From: Lachnospiraceae bacterium
GTDB taxonomy: Bacteria; Bacillota; Clostridia; Lachnospirales; Lachnospiraceae
Direction of reading: 5' to 3'
Assembly: GCA_900770535.1 (NCBI GenBank)
Contig: CAAHDV010000187.1
Location: 1 to 10,697, forward strand
Length of the DNA: 10,697 nt
The notes beneath the pieces were generated by a model, which worked only from the letters and a program-made list of their open reading frames with translations, had not been told where the DNA came from and ran no database searches. Of the stretch, positions 1 to 6,280 are shown piece by piece. Each line of letters opens with the position of its first letter. Positions within the stretch are counted from its first letter, which is position 1. The position numbers were made by a program, and so were the translations under genes.

Positions 1-475
1 GCTTGCTGATGTACATGGCCGTGGTCTCACCTTCAAGACTTGAATTGGTGGCAATGATCACTTCTTTTATGTCCCCCTGAAGACGCTGCATCAGCTCCTT
101 CAGCCTGATGTCATTGGGTCCTATACCCAGCATCGGAGAAATTGCTCCGTGCAGTACATGGTACACACCTTCATACTTTCCTGTCTTTTCGTATGCTGCC
201 AGATCTCTGGTAGTTTCCACCACCATGATAGTCTTGTGATCACGCTTGTCGCTGCTGCAGATGGGGCAAAGTTCCTGATCCGTCAGTGTATAGCACTCTT
301 TGCAGTAGCGGATGTTGGCTTTGGCCTGCGTGATGGCTCCGGCCAGGCTCGCCACCTGCTCCTGCGGCATATTGATGATGTGAAATGCCAGTCTCTGGGC
401 TGATTTGCTTCCAACGCCCGGAAGCTTTGATAATTCTTCGATCAGCGTTGTGATCTGTTTGCTATAATAATCCAT
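1..475 (-). CDS. recR: Recombination protein RecR (3' part missing, cut by window edge)
   Basis: RecR works with RecO and RecF to load RecA onto single-stranded gaps during recombinational repair. The visible 158 residues begin MDYYSKQITTLIEELSKLPG. They contain the helix-hairpin-helix segment LPGVGSKSAQRLAF (about 18-31), a four-cysteine zinc site (C58, C61, C70, C73: CKEC...CPIC) and the start of the Toprim domain, with VVETTRDLAAYEKTGKYEG and then ATNSSLEGETTA (about 142-153). A full protein is close to 200 residues, so roughly 40 are lost off the window. The ATG lies one base after the ybaB stop (TAA-A-ATG), which points to co-transcription and perhaps translational coupling. A GGAGG inside the end of ybaB lies about 14 nt upstream, rather far, which also fits coupling. 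ybaB-recR adjacency is very common in bacteria. Confidence 0.97.
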   Translation of the reverse strand, partial: MDYYSKQITTLIEELSKLPGVGSKSAQRLAFHIINMPQEQVASLAGAITQAKANIRYCKECYTLTDQELCPICSSDKRDHKTIMVVETTRDLAAYEKTGKYEGVYHVLHGAISPMLGIGPNDIRLKELMQRLQGDIKEVIIATNSSLEGETTAMYISK

Positions 476-476
476 T

Positions 477-830
477 TTAGAATGGGAAACCTCCGCCCAG
501 ACCACCTAACCCGCCAGTCAGCTTTGACATGGCTGCCTGAGACTCCTCCTCCATTTTGCGCAGAGCCTCGTTGGTAGCTGCCACGATGAGATCCTGAAGC
601 ATCTCGATGTCATCCGGATCTACAACCTCCTCAGCCAGCTTCACGGAAAGCACTTCCTTCTTGCCGGAAACGGTTACCGTTACTGCACCGCCGCCTGCAG
701 ATGCACTGTACTCTTTCTCTTCCAGCTCTTTGGTAGTTTCTTCCATCTGACGCTGCATTCTCTGCGCCTGTTTCATTAAGTTATTCATATTACCCGGCAT
801 ACCGCCCGGGAATCCTCCACGTTTTGCCAT
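477..830 (-). CDS. ybaB: YbaB/EbfC family nucleoid-associated protein
   Basis: This is a small DNA-binding, nucleoid-associated protein (117 residues, normal for the family) that forms dimers and is typically encoded between dnaX and recR. The N-terminus is Gly/Met/Asn-rich ([20 protein letters not shown]). It is followed by a charged helix ([20 protein letters not shown]), the beta core with [20 protein letters not shown], then [20 protein letters not shown] and a Gly-rich tail, all in family order. I chose the ATG at 830; its GGAGG lies 11 nt upstream. A TTG two codons earlier (836) is 5 nt from the same GGAGG and is a possible alternative start. It lies about 40 bp after dnaX and one base before recR, within the pfkA-dnaX-ybaB-recR operon. 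Confidence 0.95.
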   Translation of the reverse strand: MAKRGGFPGGMPGNMNNLMKQAQRMQRQMEETTKELEEKEYSASAGGGAVTVTVSGKKEVLSVKLAEEVVDPDDIEMLQDLIVAATNEALRKMEEESQAAMSKLTGGLGGLGGGFPF

Positions 831-870
831 GTTCAATTATTCCTCCTGATTTCTATATCTGAATTGTTTC

Positions 871-2490
871 CTAGTCTTCAATGGTAATGTCCATATGGAT
901 CGCGTTTTTCAATTCTTCGTCACTAACGTAGATGGTATTCAAACGCTCTCCTGCATTGCGCATGCGCGCCTTAAAATACATGGTCTTGCCATACTGCTCC
1001 TCCACGTACTTTTCCAGTGCCCCGAGAACCGTTGGGCGGCTTCCGATGGCATAGTTGTCGCTGTTGGAAAATACAATGCACAAGCAGCTGTCGCCGCTGG
1101 GCTCCAGCACCGTATCGCGAAAGCTTGGCCGGATAGAACCGCCCTGCTCCCGGATAATCTTTCCCCAGTCCTGACGGATCAGGTTTAAATCCTCCAGCTG
1201 TGCCTGCGGAATGGCCACCTGCTGCGGTGCCTGTGCCGGTTCTGCACCGGCTGTCGGTGCCTGTGTTCCCGCCGCAATGCCCGCAGTTCCCATCTGGGCT
1301 GCCATCTGCTGCATCATCTCCGCATTGACCGGCATGCCTTCATCCATCCGGTCTTCCAGTTCATCCAGGCGCTGCAAAATAGAATCCAGATTCGGCTCCA
1401 TCTGCGGCTTGGTCAGTTTGATGAGTGCCAGCTCAATGAGCACGCGTTTCTGGCTGGCATAGCGGATCTGATTGGAAAGCTCGGAAAAGATACGGATAAA
1501 ACGCATCAGCGTTTCTCCGTTTATCATCTCAGCCTCTTCCCGCAGAAGCTTTAAGTTATCTTCCGACATATCCAGCATATTTTCCGCGTCATCCGCGGTC
1601 TTTAACACCAGAAGATTCCTCAGATACCAGATAAAGTCCGTGACAAACTGTCCCAGTTCCCGGCCCTGAATGACCATCTCTTCCAGTTTCTTCATGCACG
1701 CCGTGATGTCTTTTGCGATCACGGCACGAAGCAGTTCGCTGAACACACCGGAATCGACCGCACCAAGCACCTCTAGCACATTGTCGTAGGTAAGCAGGCT
1801 TCCATAATGAAAAGCCACGCACTGGTCCAGAAGGCTTAAGGCATCTCGCATGGAGCCATCTGCCGCCTTGGCCACATAACGCAGGGCCTTTTCTTCTACC
1901 TGAATTTTTTCTGCATCTGCCAGTTCCCGCAGGCGCGCCGCAATGGTATCAATGGTGATGCGCCGGAAATCATAGCGCTGACACCGGGACAGCACCGTAA
2001 CCGGGATTTTGTGCACCTCTGTGGTTGCCAGAATGAAGATCACGTAAGACGGCGGCTCCTCCAGCGTCTTTAACAGCGCGTTAAACGCACCGGTAGAAAG
2101 CATATGCACCTCGTCGATGATATAGACGCGGTACGCGCCCTCAGTCGGCGGATACTGAACCTGTTCCCGGATCTCACGAATATTCTCGACACCATTGTTG
2201 GATGCCGCATCAATTTCTACCACATTCATGGAACTTCCCGATGCGATAGCTTTGCAGGCTGCACATTCATTGCACGGGCTTCCATCTACCGGATGCTCGC
2301 AGTTGACCGCCTTTGCAAAAATCTTCGCAATGGTGGTCTTACCTGTTCCGCGGGTTCCGCAAAACAGGTATGCATGGCCGATACGCCCACTGGTGATCTG
2401 GTTTTTCAATGTCTGCACAATATGATCCTGGCCCTTGACATCGTTAAATTCCGCCGGACGCCATTTGCGGTACAGTGCAGTGTATGACAT
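871..2490 (-). CDS. dnaX: DNA polymerase III subunit gamma/tau (clamp loader ATPase)
   Basis: This is the ATPase of the clamp loader, which opens the beta sliding clamp and places it on primed DNA at the replication fork. The 539 residues begin MSYTALYRKWRPAEFNDVKG, a family signature. Visible motifs are Walker A GTRGTGKT (45-52), a zinc module with C64, C73, C76 and C79, Walker B IIDEVH (124-129), sensor 1 ILATTEVHKIP (about 153-163), the SRC arginine-finger motif (168-170) and sensor 2 GSMRDALSL (212-220). A low-complexity Ala/Gln/Pro linker (about 385-432) leads to the C-terminal region, which is short compared with E. coli tau, as is usual in Firmicutes. I saw no convincing slippery site for a shortened gamma form. 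AAGGAG lies 9 nt before the ATG. pfkA ends about 45 bp upstream and ybaB follows after about 40 bp. Confidence 0.98.
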   Translation of the reverse strand: MSYTALYRKWRPAEFNDVKGQDHIVQTLKNQITSGRIGHAYLFCGTRGTGKTTIAKIFAKAVNCEHPVDGSPCNECAACKAIASGSSMNVVEIDAASNNGVENIREIREQVQYPPTEGAYRVYIIDEVHMLSTGAFNALLKTLEEPPSYVIFILATTEVHKIPVTVLSRCQRYDFRRITIDTIAARLRELADAEKIQVEEKALRYVAKAADGSMRDALSLLDQCVAFHYGSLLTYDNVLEVLGAVDSGVFSELLRAVIAKDITACMKKLEEMVIQGRELGQFVTDFIWYLRNLLVLKTADDAENMLDMSEDNLKLLREEAEMINGETLMRFIRIFSELSNQIRYASQKRVLIELALIKLTKPQMEPNLDSILQRLDELEDRMDEGMPVNAEMMQQMAAQMGTAGIAAGTQAPTAGAEPAQAPQQVAIPQAQLEDLNLIRQDWGKIIREQGGSIRPSFRDTVLEPSGDSCLCIVFSNSDNYAIGSRPTVLGALEKYVEEQYGKTMYFKARMRNAGERLNTIYVSDEELKNAIHMDITIED

Positions 2491-2535
2491 ATTCCTTAAC
2501 TCCTTGCTTCCGGCAGCCTGTATACAGAATTGCCG

Positions 2536-3612
2536 TTATTCGTCGCCAAAGCTGATGCCGATCATCTTGGCTTCCTGAATCATGGAGCAGTTCGGGTCTA
2601 CCGTCTTTAACTTGCCGGCAACCTCCTCTAACGGAACCTCTGTGATCTCGTTGTTTTTGACTGCTACCATGTAACCGTATTTCTTTTCCTGAATCAGCTT
2701 GGCTGCTGCCGCGCCCAGACGGGTGGAAAGCACCCGGTCATACGGGCATGGTTCACCGCCGCGCTGGGTGTGTCCCGGAACGGTAACGCGGACTTCCTGT
2801 CCGGTTTTTTCCGTAATCTGGGCGCCAAGTGCATAAGCCACAGACGGATATACCACCTGATTCTTTTTCTTCTCTTTTAACTCTTTTTTGCTTAATGCCG
2901 CATCCTCTTTGGAGATTGCGCCTTCCGCAACCGCCAGTATTGAGAAGCGCTTGCCCTGTCTGCTGCGTTCTTTTATCGCCTCAACAATGACATTGATATC
3001 GTATGGAATCTCCGGAAGCAAAATGATATCTGCTCCACCTGCAATTCCGGCATACAGCGTCAGCCAGCCAACCTTATGGCCCATAACTTCCACAATAAAA
3101 ACACGGCCATGGGATGCCGCAGTTGTATGGATGCAGTCGATGGCGTTGGCTGCTACGTTGATGGCGCTCTGGAAGCCAAAGGTTACATCGGTTCCCCAGA
3201 GGTCATTATCGATCGTCTTCGGAAGGGATACCACATTCAGGCCTTCCTCCCGCAGGAGATTGGCCGTTTTCTGGCTTCCGTTTCCGCCCAGCACCACCAG
3301 ACATTCCAGTTTTAATTTCCGGTATGTGTGCTTCATGGCCTCTACCTTGTCCAGACCATTCTCGTCCGGAACACGCATCAGCTTGAACGGCTGTCTTGAG
3401 GTTCCAAGGATGGTTCCGCCCTTTGTCAGGATTCCGGAAAAATCCGAAGGTTTCATGATCTGGTAATCTGCGTACATCAGGCCTTTATATCCATCTTCAA
3501 AACCAATGATCTCTACATCTTCAAACATCTTATACAGCGCTTTGGCTACACCGCGCATGGTTGCGTTTAAGCTCTGGCAGTCGCCGCCGCTGGTCAGCAT
3601 TCCAATTCTCAT
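2536..3612 (-). CDS. pfkA: 6-phosphofructokinase (group III / mixed-substrate PfkA-like lineage)
   Basis: This enzyme phosphorylates fructose 6-phosphate to fructose 1,6-bisphosphate, the committed step of glycolysis, in the cytosol. The 358 residues from the ATG at 3612 contain GGDCQSLNA (9-17), GGNGS (109-113), the catalytic loop PKTIDND (131-137, base D135), EVMGHK (175-180) and GHTQRGG (280-286). The Gly at E. coli position 104 (G112) with Lys at position 124 (K132) is the combination known in ATP-using group III enzymes; PPi enzymes carry Asp at 104. I therefore infer ATP as donor. Unusual residues are Asn instead of Asp in GGDGS and His instead of Arg in MGR. The ATG has GAAGGG about 10 nt upstream, whereas the earlier GTG (3621) is too close to it. 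It is the first gene after a clear promoter and is followed by dnaX, so probably an operon. Confidence 0.95.
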   Translation of the reverse strand: MRIGMLTSGGDCQSLNATMRGVAKALYKMFEDVEIIGFEDGYKGLMYADYQIMKPSDFSGILTKGGTILGTSRQPFKLMRVPDENGLDKVEAMKHTYRKLKLECLVVLGGNGSQKTANLLREEGLNVVSLPKTIDNDLWGTDVTFGFQSAINVAANAIDCIHTTAASHGRVFIVEVMGHKVGWLTLYAGIAGGADIILLPEIPYDINVIVEAIKERSRQGKRFSILAVAEGAISKEDAALSKKELKEKKKNQVVYPSVAYALGAQITEKTGQEVRVTVPGHTQRGGEPCPYDRVLSTRLGAAAAKLIQEKKYGYMVAVKNNEITEVPLEEVAGKLKTVDPNCSMIQEAKMIGISFGDE

Positions 3613-3651
3613 CGAAGACACACCCTTCTTTCTTTACTTTTCGTGGACATA

Positions 3652-3664
3652 GGGAAAATTTCCC
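3652..3664. repeat. Palindrome in the pfkA leader
   Basis: The 13-mer GGGAAAATTTCCC is a perfect palindrome around a central A. It lies just downstream of the predicted pfkA transcription start (about +5 to +17). A single-base loop makes a stable RNA hairpin of just these arms unlikely, so a dimeric repressor site is the more natural reading. I do not recognise it as a known operator (not CcpA, LexA, Rex or CodY consensus). Confidence 0.35.
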
Positions 3665-3675
3665 CATTCTGCTTC

Positions 3676-3705
3676 ATTATAATACACTGGTTTCTCGTTT
3701 GTCCA
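3676..3705 (-). promoter_or_regulatory. Promoter of the pfkA-dnaX-ybaB-recR operon
   Basis: On the minus strand there is TGGACA (3705-3700), an 18 bp spacer, and a perfect TATAAT (3681-3676). This is a good vegetative sigma-factor promoter. The start point should be near 3669, leaving a leader of nearly 60 nt before the pfkA ATG. No comparable promoter is seen between pfkA and dnaX, so it probably serves the whole operon. Confidence 0.8.
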
Positions 3706-3738
3706 TGGTTTTATTGCGAAAACAGAGTTGGCGTTAAC

Positions 3739-3785
3739 AAAAAAATAGCAGGAGTATCATGACTGAATTCAATCATACTCCTGCT
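3739..3785 (-). terminator. Intrinsic terminator of the SRP RNA gene
   Basis: On the minus strand AGCAGGAGTAT pairs perfectly with ATACTCCTGCT (arms 3785-3775 and 3757-3747). The 17 nt between can fold further around TGAATTCA. After one A there is a run of seven or so T residues (3745-3739). It lies 17 nt beyond the predicted SRP RNA 3' end and upstream of the pfkA promoter, separating the two units. A weaker T-run on the other side (3795-3800) might give some plus-strand termination. Confidence 0.92.
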
Positions 3786-3802
3786 GAACTATTCTTTTTT
3801 AA

Positions 3803-4066
3803 TCCGCGCACCCCGCTTTGTATACGGCTCACAGGCGTTACCCTGACAGCCAGCTCGGTCCAGGCTTCCTTGCGGCACACAGAGGGACTCACTTAGTGCT
3901 GCTGCATTCCTGCCCTGACACGGTTCATGAGGTTCTGTTGCGCAAGACCCAAACGTCAACGCCGCTTATCAGGGGCAGCCCTGCAAGATCGCATCCGAGG
4001 CGGGATATCACCTCTGCTGGAGCGGATTGCAGATACAGGGCACCGCTATCTCCCCGGCTGCGCGGA
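3803..4066 (-). ncRNA. ffs: Signal recognition particle RNA, large (Alu-containing) bacterial type
   Basis: This is the RNA scaffold of the signal recognition particle, which binds Ffh and targets nascent membrane proteins to FtsY and SecYEG. About 264 nt match the Gram-positive scRNA plan. The Alu-side segment contains GGTGCCCTGTATCTGCAATC and the middle contains GTTGACGTTTGGGTCTTGCG. Helix 8 reads GTCAGG-GCA-GGAA-TGC-AGCAGC, with the GGAA tetraloop at 3910-3907 and the conserved asymmetric loop. The 5' TCCGCGCA and 3' TGCGCGGA pair perfectly and define the ends I give. The gene lies between tadA and the dnaX operon, the same neighbourhood as Bacillus scr. It has its own promoter and terminator, and the primary transcript should carry about 50 extra nt at the 5' end, so processing is expected. 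The exact mature ends are inferred. Confidence 0.95.
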
Positions 4067-4121
4067 AGCTTTATGACTTGTTCTTGTGCGCACTTGCGTG
4101 TTCTCCCGCAAATGCCTGTTT

Positions 4122-4151
4122 AGTATACCCCAGGAAGCGGGGATTTGTCAA
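4122..4151 (-). promoter_or_regulatory. Promoter of the SRP RNA gene
   Basis: The minus strand shows a consensus -35 TTGACA (4151-4146), an 18 bp spacer and TATACT (4127-4122), one base off the -10 consensus. This strength fits a constitutive stable-RNA gene. The start should be near 4115-4117. The roughly 50 nt leader before the mature RNA contains a small hairpin, TTGCG-ggagaaca-CGCAA, and the palindrome GTGCGCAC. Confidence 0.88.
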
Positions 4152-4218
4152 GGCTGGCGCTTAATATTCCTCAGGCGGTAAATTTTCAGTTTTATTTTCT
4201 CCATCTCACATTTCAAAA

Positions 4219-4797
4219 TTATTGGCTCTGTATTTCTTTTTTCTTCTCTTCCGCCCGCCTTTTCCTCAGATCCTTAAAAAACTGGGACAACATTCTGGAG
4301 CACTCTTCCTGACACACATTGATGTCGGTCTGTACCTGATGGTTGAAACCTTCTTCATGAAGCATATCCAGCACAGAACCGGCGCAGCCGGCTTTCGGAT
4401 TCATGCAGCCAATGACCACTCTGGGAATCCGGGCCTGCACAATAGCTCCGGCGCACATGGGACACGGCTCCAGCGTCACATACATGGTGCAGTCCTCCAG
4501 CCGCCAGTCACCCATCTTCTTGCATGCCTTGCGCATGGCAATAATCTCCGCATGGGCCAGTACCGTCTTATCTGCCATACGGCGGTTGTAGCCGCGGCCA
4601 ATGATCTTGTCCTGATAGACGATAACGCAGCCGATGGGGACATCCCCCAGAGCGGCCGCCTTTTTCGCCTGGCGTATGGCTTCTTTCATGTAGCGGATGT
4701 CCTCAGGTGACGCGCATGGCTCCTGTTTCATTTCCGACATCTCTTCCGTTTTGTTTTCTTCCTCTATATTCTTTTCTGTTCTTTTCTCTTCTGCCAC
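4219..4797 (-). CDS. tadA: tRNA(adenine34) deaminase TadA
   Basis: TadA deaminates the wobble adenosine of tRNA-Arg(ACG) to inosine, so that the tRNA can read CGU, CGC and CGA. The zinc-deaminase signature is complete: HAE (H82, proton-shuttling E84, counted from the GTG start) and PCPMC (C112 and C115). VPIGCVIV precedes it and the C-terminal helix SQFFKDLRKRRAEEKKK is TadA-like. From the GTG the protein is 192 residues, longer than the roughly 150-170 usual for TadA. The extra length is a highly charged Glu/Lys N-terminus before the conserved ASPEDIRYMKEAI. I chose GTG at 4797 because AAAGG lies 8 nt upstream. The TTG at 4803 is too close to it, and internal ATGs at codons 20 and 23 have only weak sites but would give a normal-sized protein. 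The SRP RNA gene follows, as in Bacillus. Confidence 0.93.
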   Translation of the reverse strand: MAEEKRTEKNIEEENKTEEMSEMKQEPCASPEDIRYMKEAIRQAKKAAALGDVPIGCVIVYQDKIIGRGYNRRMADKTVLAHAEIIAMRKACKKMGDWRLEDCTMYVTLEPCPMCAGAIVQARIPRVVIGCMNPKAGCAGSVLDMLHEEGFNHQVQTDINVCQEECSRMLSQFFKDLRKRRAEEKKKEIQSQ

Positions 4798-4805
4798 AAA
4801 CAATT

Positions 4806-4810
4806 CCTTT
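4806..4810 (-). promoter_or_regulatory. Ribosome binding site deciding the tadA start
   Basis: AAAGG on the minus strand sits 8 nt before the GTG at 4797 and only 2 nt before the TTG at 4803. This favours the GTG as the start codon of the longer TadA form. Confidence 0.5.
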
Positions 4811-4851
4811 CCGGGATTCTATATTTATACACCCAGATATTTTCTGCTACC

Positions 4852-4880
4852 AGTATAACGGAAATTCCCCGATTACGAAA
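4852..4880 (-). promoter_or_regulatory. Possible tadA promoter
   Basis: In the roughly 100 bp gap before tadA the minus strand shows TATACT (4857-4852). Seventeen bases upstream is TTTCGT (4880-4875), a poor -35. The -10 is convincing and the -35 is not, so this is only a candidate; tadA might instead be read from upstream. Confidence 0.35.
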
Positions 4881-4898
4881 GAGGTAATTCGTTACAGC

Positions 4899-6134
4899 TC
4901 ACAGCCGGATATCCGTATACCAGTACCCGAACCGTCCATCTCCCTGAGGCTGCTTCTTGGCCAGTACAAAATGCGGAAAGCCGAACATGGAAGCCATATA
5001 CTTTTCATTACTGAAATAATGCCCCGGAACGCCGAGAAGATATCGGGGCGGCTGCTGCGGATCCAGAAGCTTTGCCAGAATCAGATGGCGGTAATTATAA
5101 TAGCCGTGAAGCAGGAAGCTGTTGTTGCCATAGGTCCAGATTTCCCTGGGCAGAAGGCCGATGTCCTGCGGTTTGATGGACAGGATCTCACAGCCATTGT
5201 CGTAGTCGAACGCAAGAACTTTGGTGTACTGGTCACTCATTTTCTTCCAGATGTTGGTGTCGGCCAGTTCCTCGTTTTCTTCCCGGTCCAGTTCTGCGAG
5301 ACGGGCTGTATCTTCCGGACCTCGGGGCTGAGGGTTTTCACTCTCTTCTCCCCAAGGTGCCATCGTCTCAAGCTTCTGCTCCTCTGCTTTCAGTTCCCGC
5401 TCAATCTCCGCTGAAATTGGAAGCTCCTGCGCGGCTTCCTGCATGACCGACTCTAAGCCTGGCTTCGTGATTGATTCTGCAATCGGCTCTGAAAACGATT
5501 CTGAGACTGGTTCTGAAACCTGCGCTGGGACCGGCTCTGTGTCCAGTTCTGCTGCTTCAGTTTTCTCTGTCATTCCCTCAAGCTCCGTTGCCTGAACTTG
5601 TACCTCAGAATCTCGCTGTACTGCTTGCTTCGCCGGAACCTGGATTTTATTCTGCGCCATACTTGCCCGCTTCTGTACTTCCCGCTCTTTCTGTTCCTTT
5701 TCCTTCTGTTCCTGCTCTTCCTTCTGCTTTCTCAGATTCTCCGCGGTTACATCCGCCAGCTGAATCTCTGCGGTCTGCGCCACGGCATCTTCCCATATGG
5801 TTGTATAACTCTGCCAGGCATTTTCCACCTCATGGATGGTAAGCCCATAGCAATCCTCCATGCGAAGTCCGGAACCATCCACATTCTCCGACTGCACCTG
5901 GGTACGGTATTCCCCGGCACCACTGCGGATAAAGATACGGCCCAGCAAAAGTTCCCCACCGGCATGAAGCAGATACACGCCTACATCACTGCTGCCCACA
6001 TACACTTTTTTCACATTCACCTGAATGCGGCACTGGGGGCCGCGCATATCAATCTTGGCAAAACCAATATTTTTCCCTTTTTCCCCGCCCTCATAGGCAT
6101 ATATGTACGAAATCAGTCTCCGATAATCAGACAT
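4899..6134 (-). CDS. Lachnospiraceae-type protein of unknown function (DUF6128-like)
   Basis: I cannot assign a function. From the ATG at 6134 the product is 411 residues in three parts. A probably beta-rich N-terminal domain (about 1-120) contains YEGGEKGKNIGFAKIDMRG and HAGGELLLGRIFIRSGAGEY. A charged, low-complexity middle (about 125-295) has a coiled-coil-like KQKEEQEQKEKEQKEREVQK and a degenerate four-residue repeat. A compact aromatic C-terminal domain (about 295-411) contains LLPREIWTYGNNSFLLHGYY, LLGVPGHYFSNEKYMASMFG and GRFGYWYTD. There is no signal peptide or membrane segment, so it should be cytosolic. The architecture resembles proteins I know from Lachnospiraceae as DUF6128, but that name is from memory. 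The ATG at 6134 is better spaced from GGAGGGG than the one at 6143, which is only about 2 nt away. It follows rsmA by about 145 bp and lies upstream of tadA. Confidence 0.8.
   Translation of the reverse strand: MSDYRRLISYIYAYEGGEKGKNIGFAKIDMRGPQCRIQVNVKKVYVGSSDVGVYLLHAGGELLLGRIFIRSGAGEYRTQVQSENVDGSGLRMEDCYGLTIHEVENAWQSYTTIWEDAVAQTAEIQLADVTAENLRKQKEEQEQKEKEQKEREVQKRASMAQNKIQVPAKQAVQRDSEVQVQATELEGMTEKTEAAELDTEPVPAQVSEPVSESFSEPIAESITKPGLESVMQEAAQELPISAEIERELKAEEQKLETMAPWGEESENPQPRGPEDTARLAELDREENEELADTNIWKKMSDQYTKVLAFDYDNGCEILSIKPQDIGLLPREIWTYGNNSFLLHGYYNYRHLILAKLLDPQQPPRYLLGVPGHYFSNEKYMASMFGFPHFVLAKKQPQGDGRFGYWYTDIRL
5445..5540 (-). repeat. Degenerate 12-nt tandem repeat coding for a four-residue motif
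   Basis: Within the linker of the unknown protein, eight successive four-residue units can be read: TEPV, PAQV, SEPV, SESF, SEPI, AESI, TKPG, LESV. The pattern is small/Ser-Glu-Pro or Ser-hydrophobic. At the DNA level the central units share a GGTTCTGAAAC-like 12-nt core on the plus strand. Such arrays can change copy number by slippage; here the units have diverged enough to be fairly stable. Confidence 0.6.
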
Positions 6135-6221
6135 AGCTCTCATCCCCTCCGCGATTGATGTATTTTATAAAACTTAAAAAATACATAATTATATATATGC
6201 GAAAAGGATAAGAGCTATGTC
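6130..6221 (-). promoter_or_regulatory. Long inverted repeat enclosing leader, RBS and start codon of the DUF6128-like gene
   Basis: Plus-strand GACATAGCTCTCATCC (6130-6145) is matched by GGATAAGAGCTATGTC (6206-6221), whose reverse complement differs at one base. In minus-strand RNA the odd pair is a U-G wobble, so all 16 positions pair; in plus-strand RNA it is an A-C mismatch. The 60 bp between is AT-rich. It contains a second perfect inverted repeat, ATGTATTTT / AAAATACAT (6158-6166 and 6178-6186), a TATAAT (6193-6188) with no good -35, and the GGAGGGG site (6150-6144). The downstream arm includes both candidate ATG codons. In transcripts read through from rsmA the arms could hide the start codon; transcripts starting at the internal TATAAT would lack the upstream arm. 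Confidence 0.6.
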
Positions 6222-6232
6222 CAAAACCATTT

Positions 6233-6273
6233 TATGGCATGTGGTAAGACTGCGATTGTGCCGCCATGCCATA
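6233..6273. repeat. Inverted repeat just after rsmA
   Basis: TATGGCATG (6233-6241) and CATGCCATA (6265-6273) are perfect 9 bp arms around 23 nt, starting 7 nt after the rsmA stop codon. There is no T-run directly after the stem on the minus strand (AAATGGTTTT follows), so it is not a standard intrinsic terminator. It may be a 3'-end stabilising or weakly attenuating hairpin. Confidence 0.4.
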
Positions 6274-6280
6274 CTCCGTA

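Noticed and set aside
871..2490. Programmed frameshift in dnaX producing a short gamma form
   Set aside because: I looked for an A-rich slippery heptamer followed by a stem-loop near the domain III/IV border and found none convincing; the run of A near 1905 is in the ATPase region and has the wrong phase.
3818..4123. Plus-strand open frame of about 100 codons across the SRP RNA region
   Set aside because: It is antisense to a clearly recognised structured RNA, has no ribosome binding site and no protein features.
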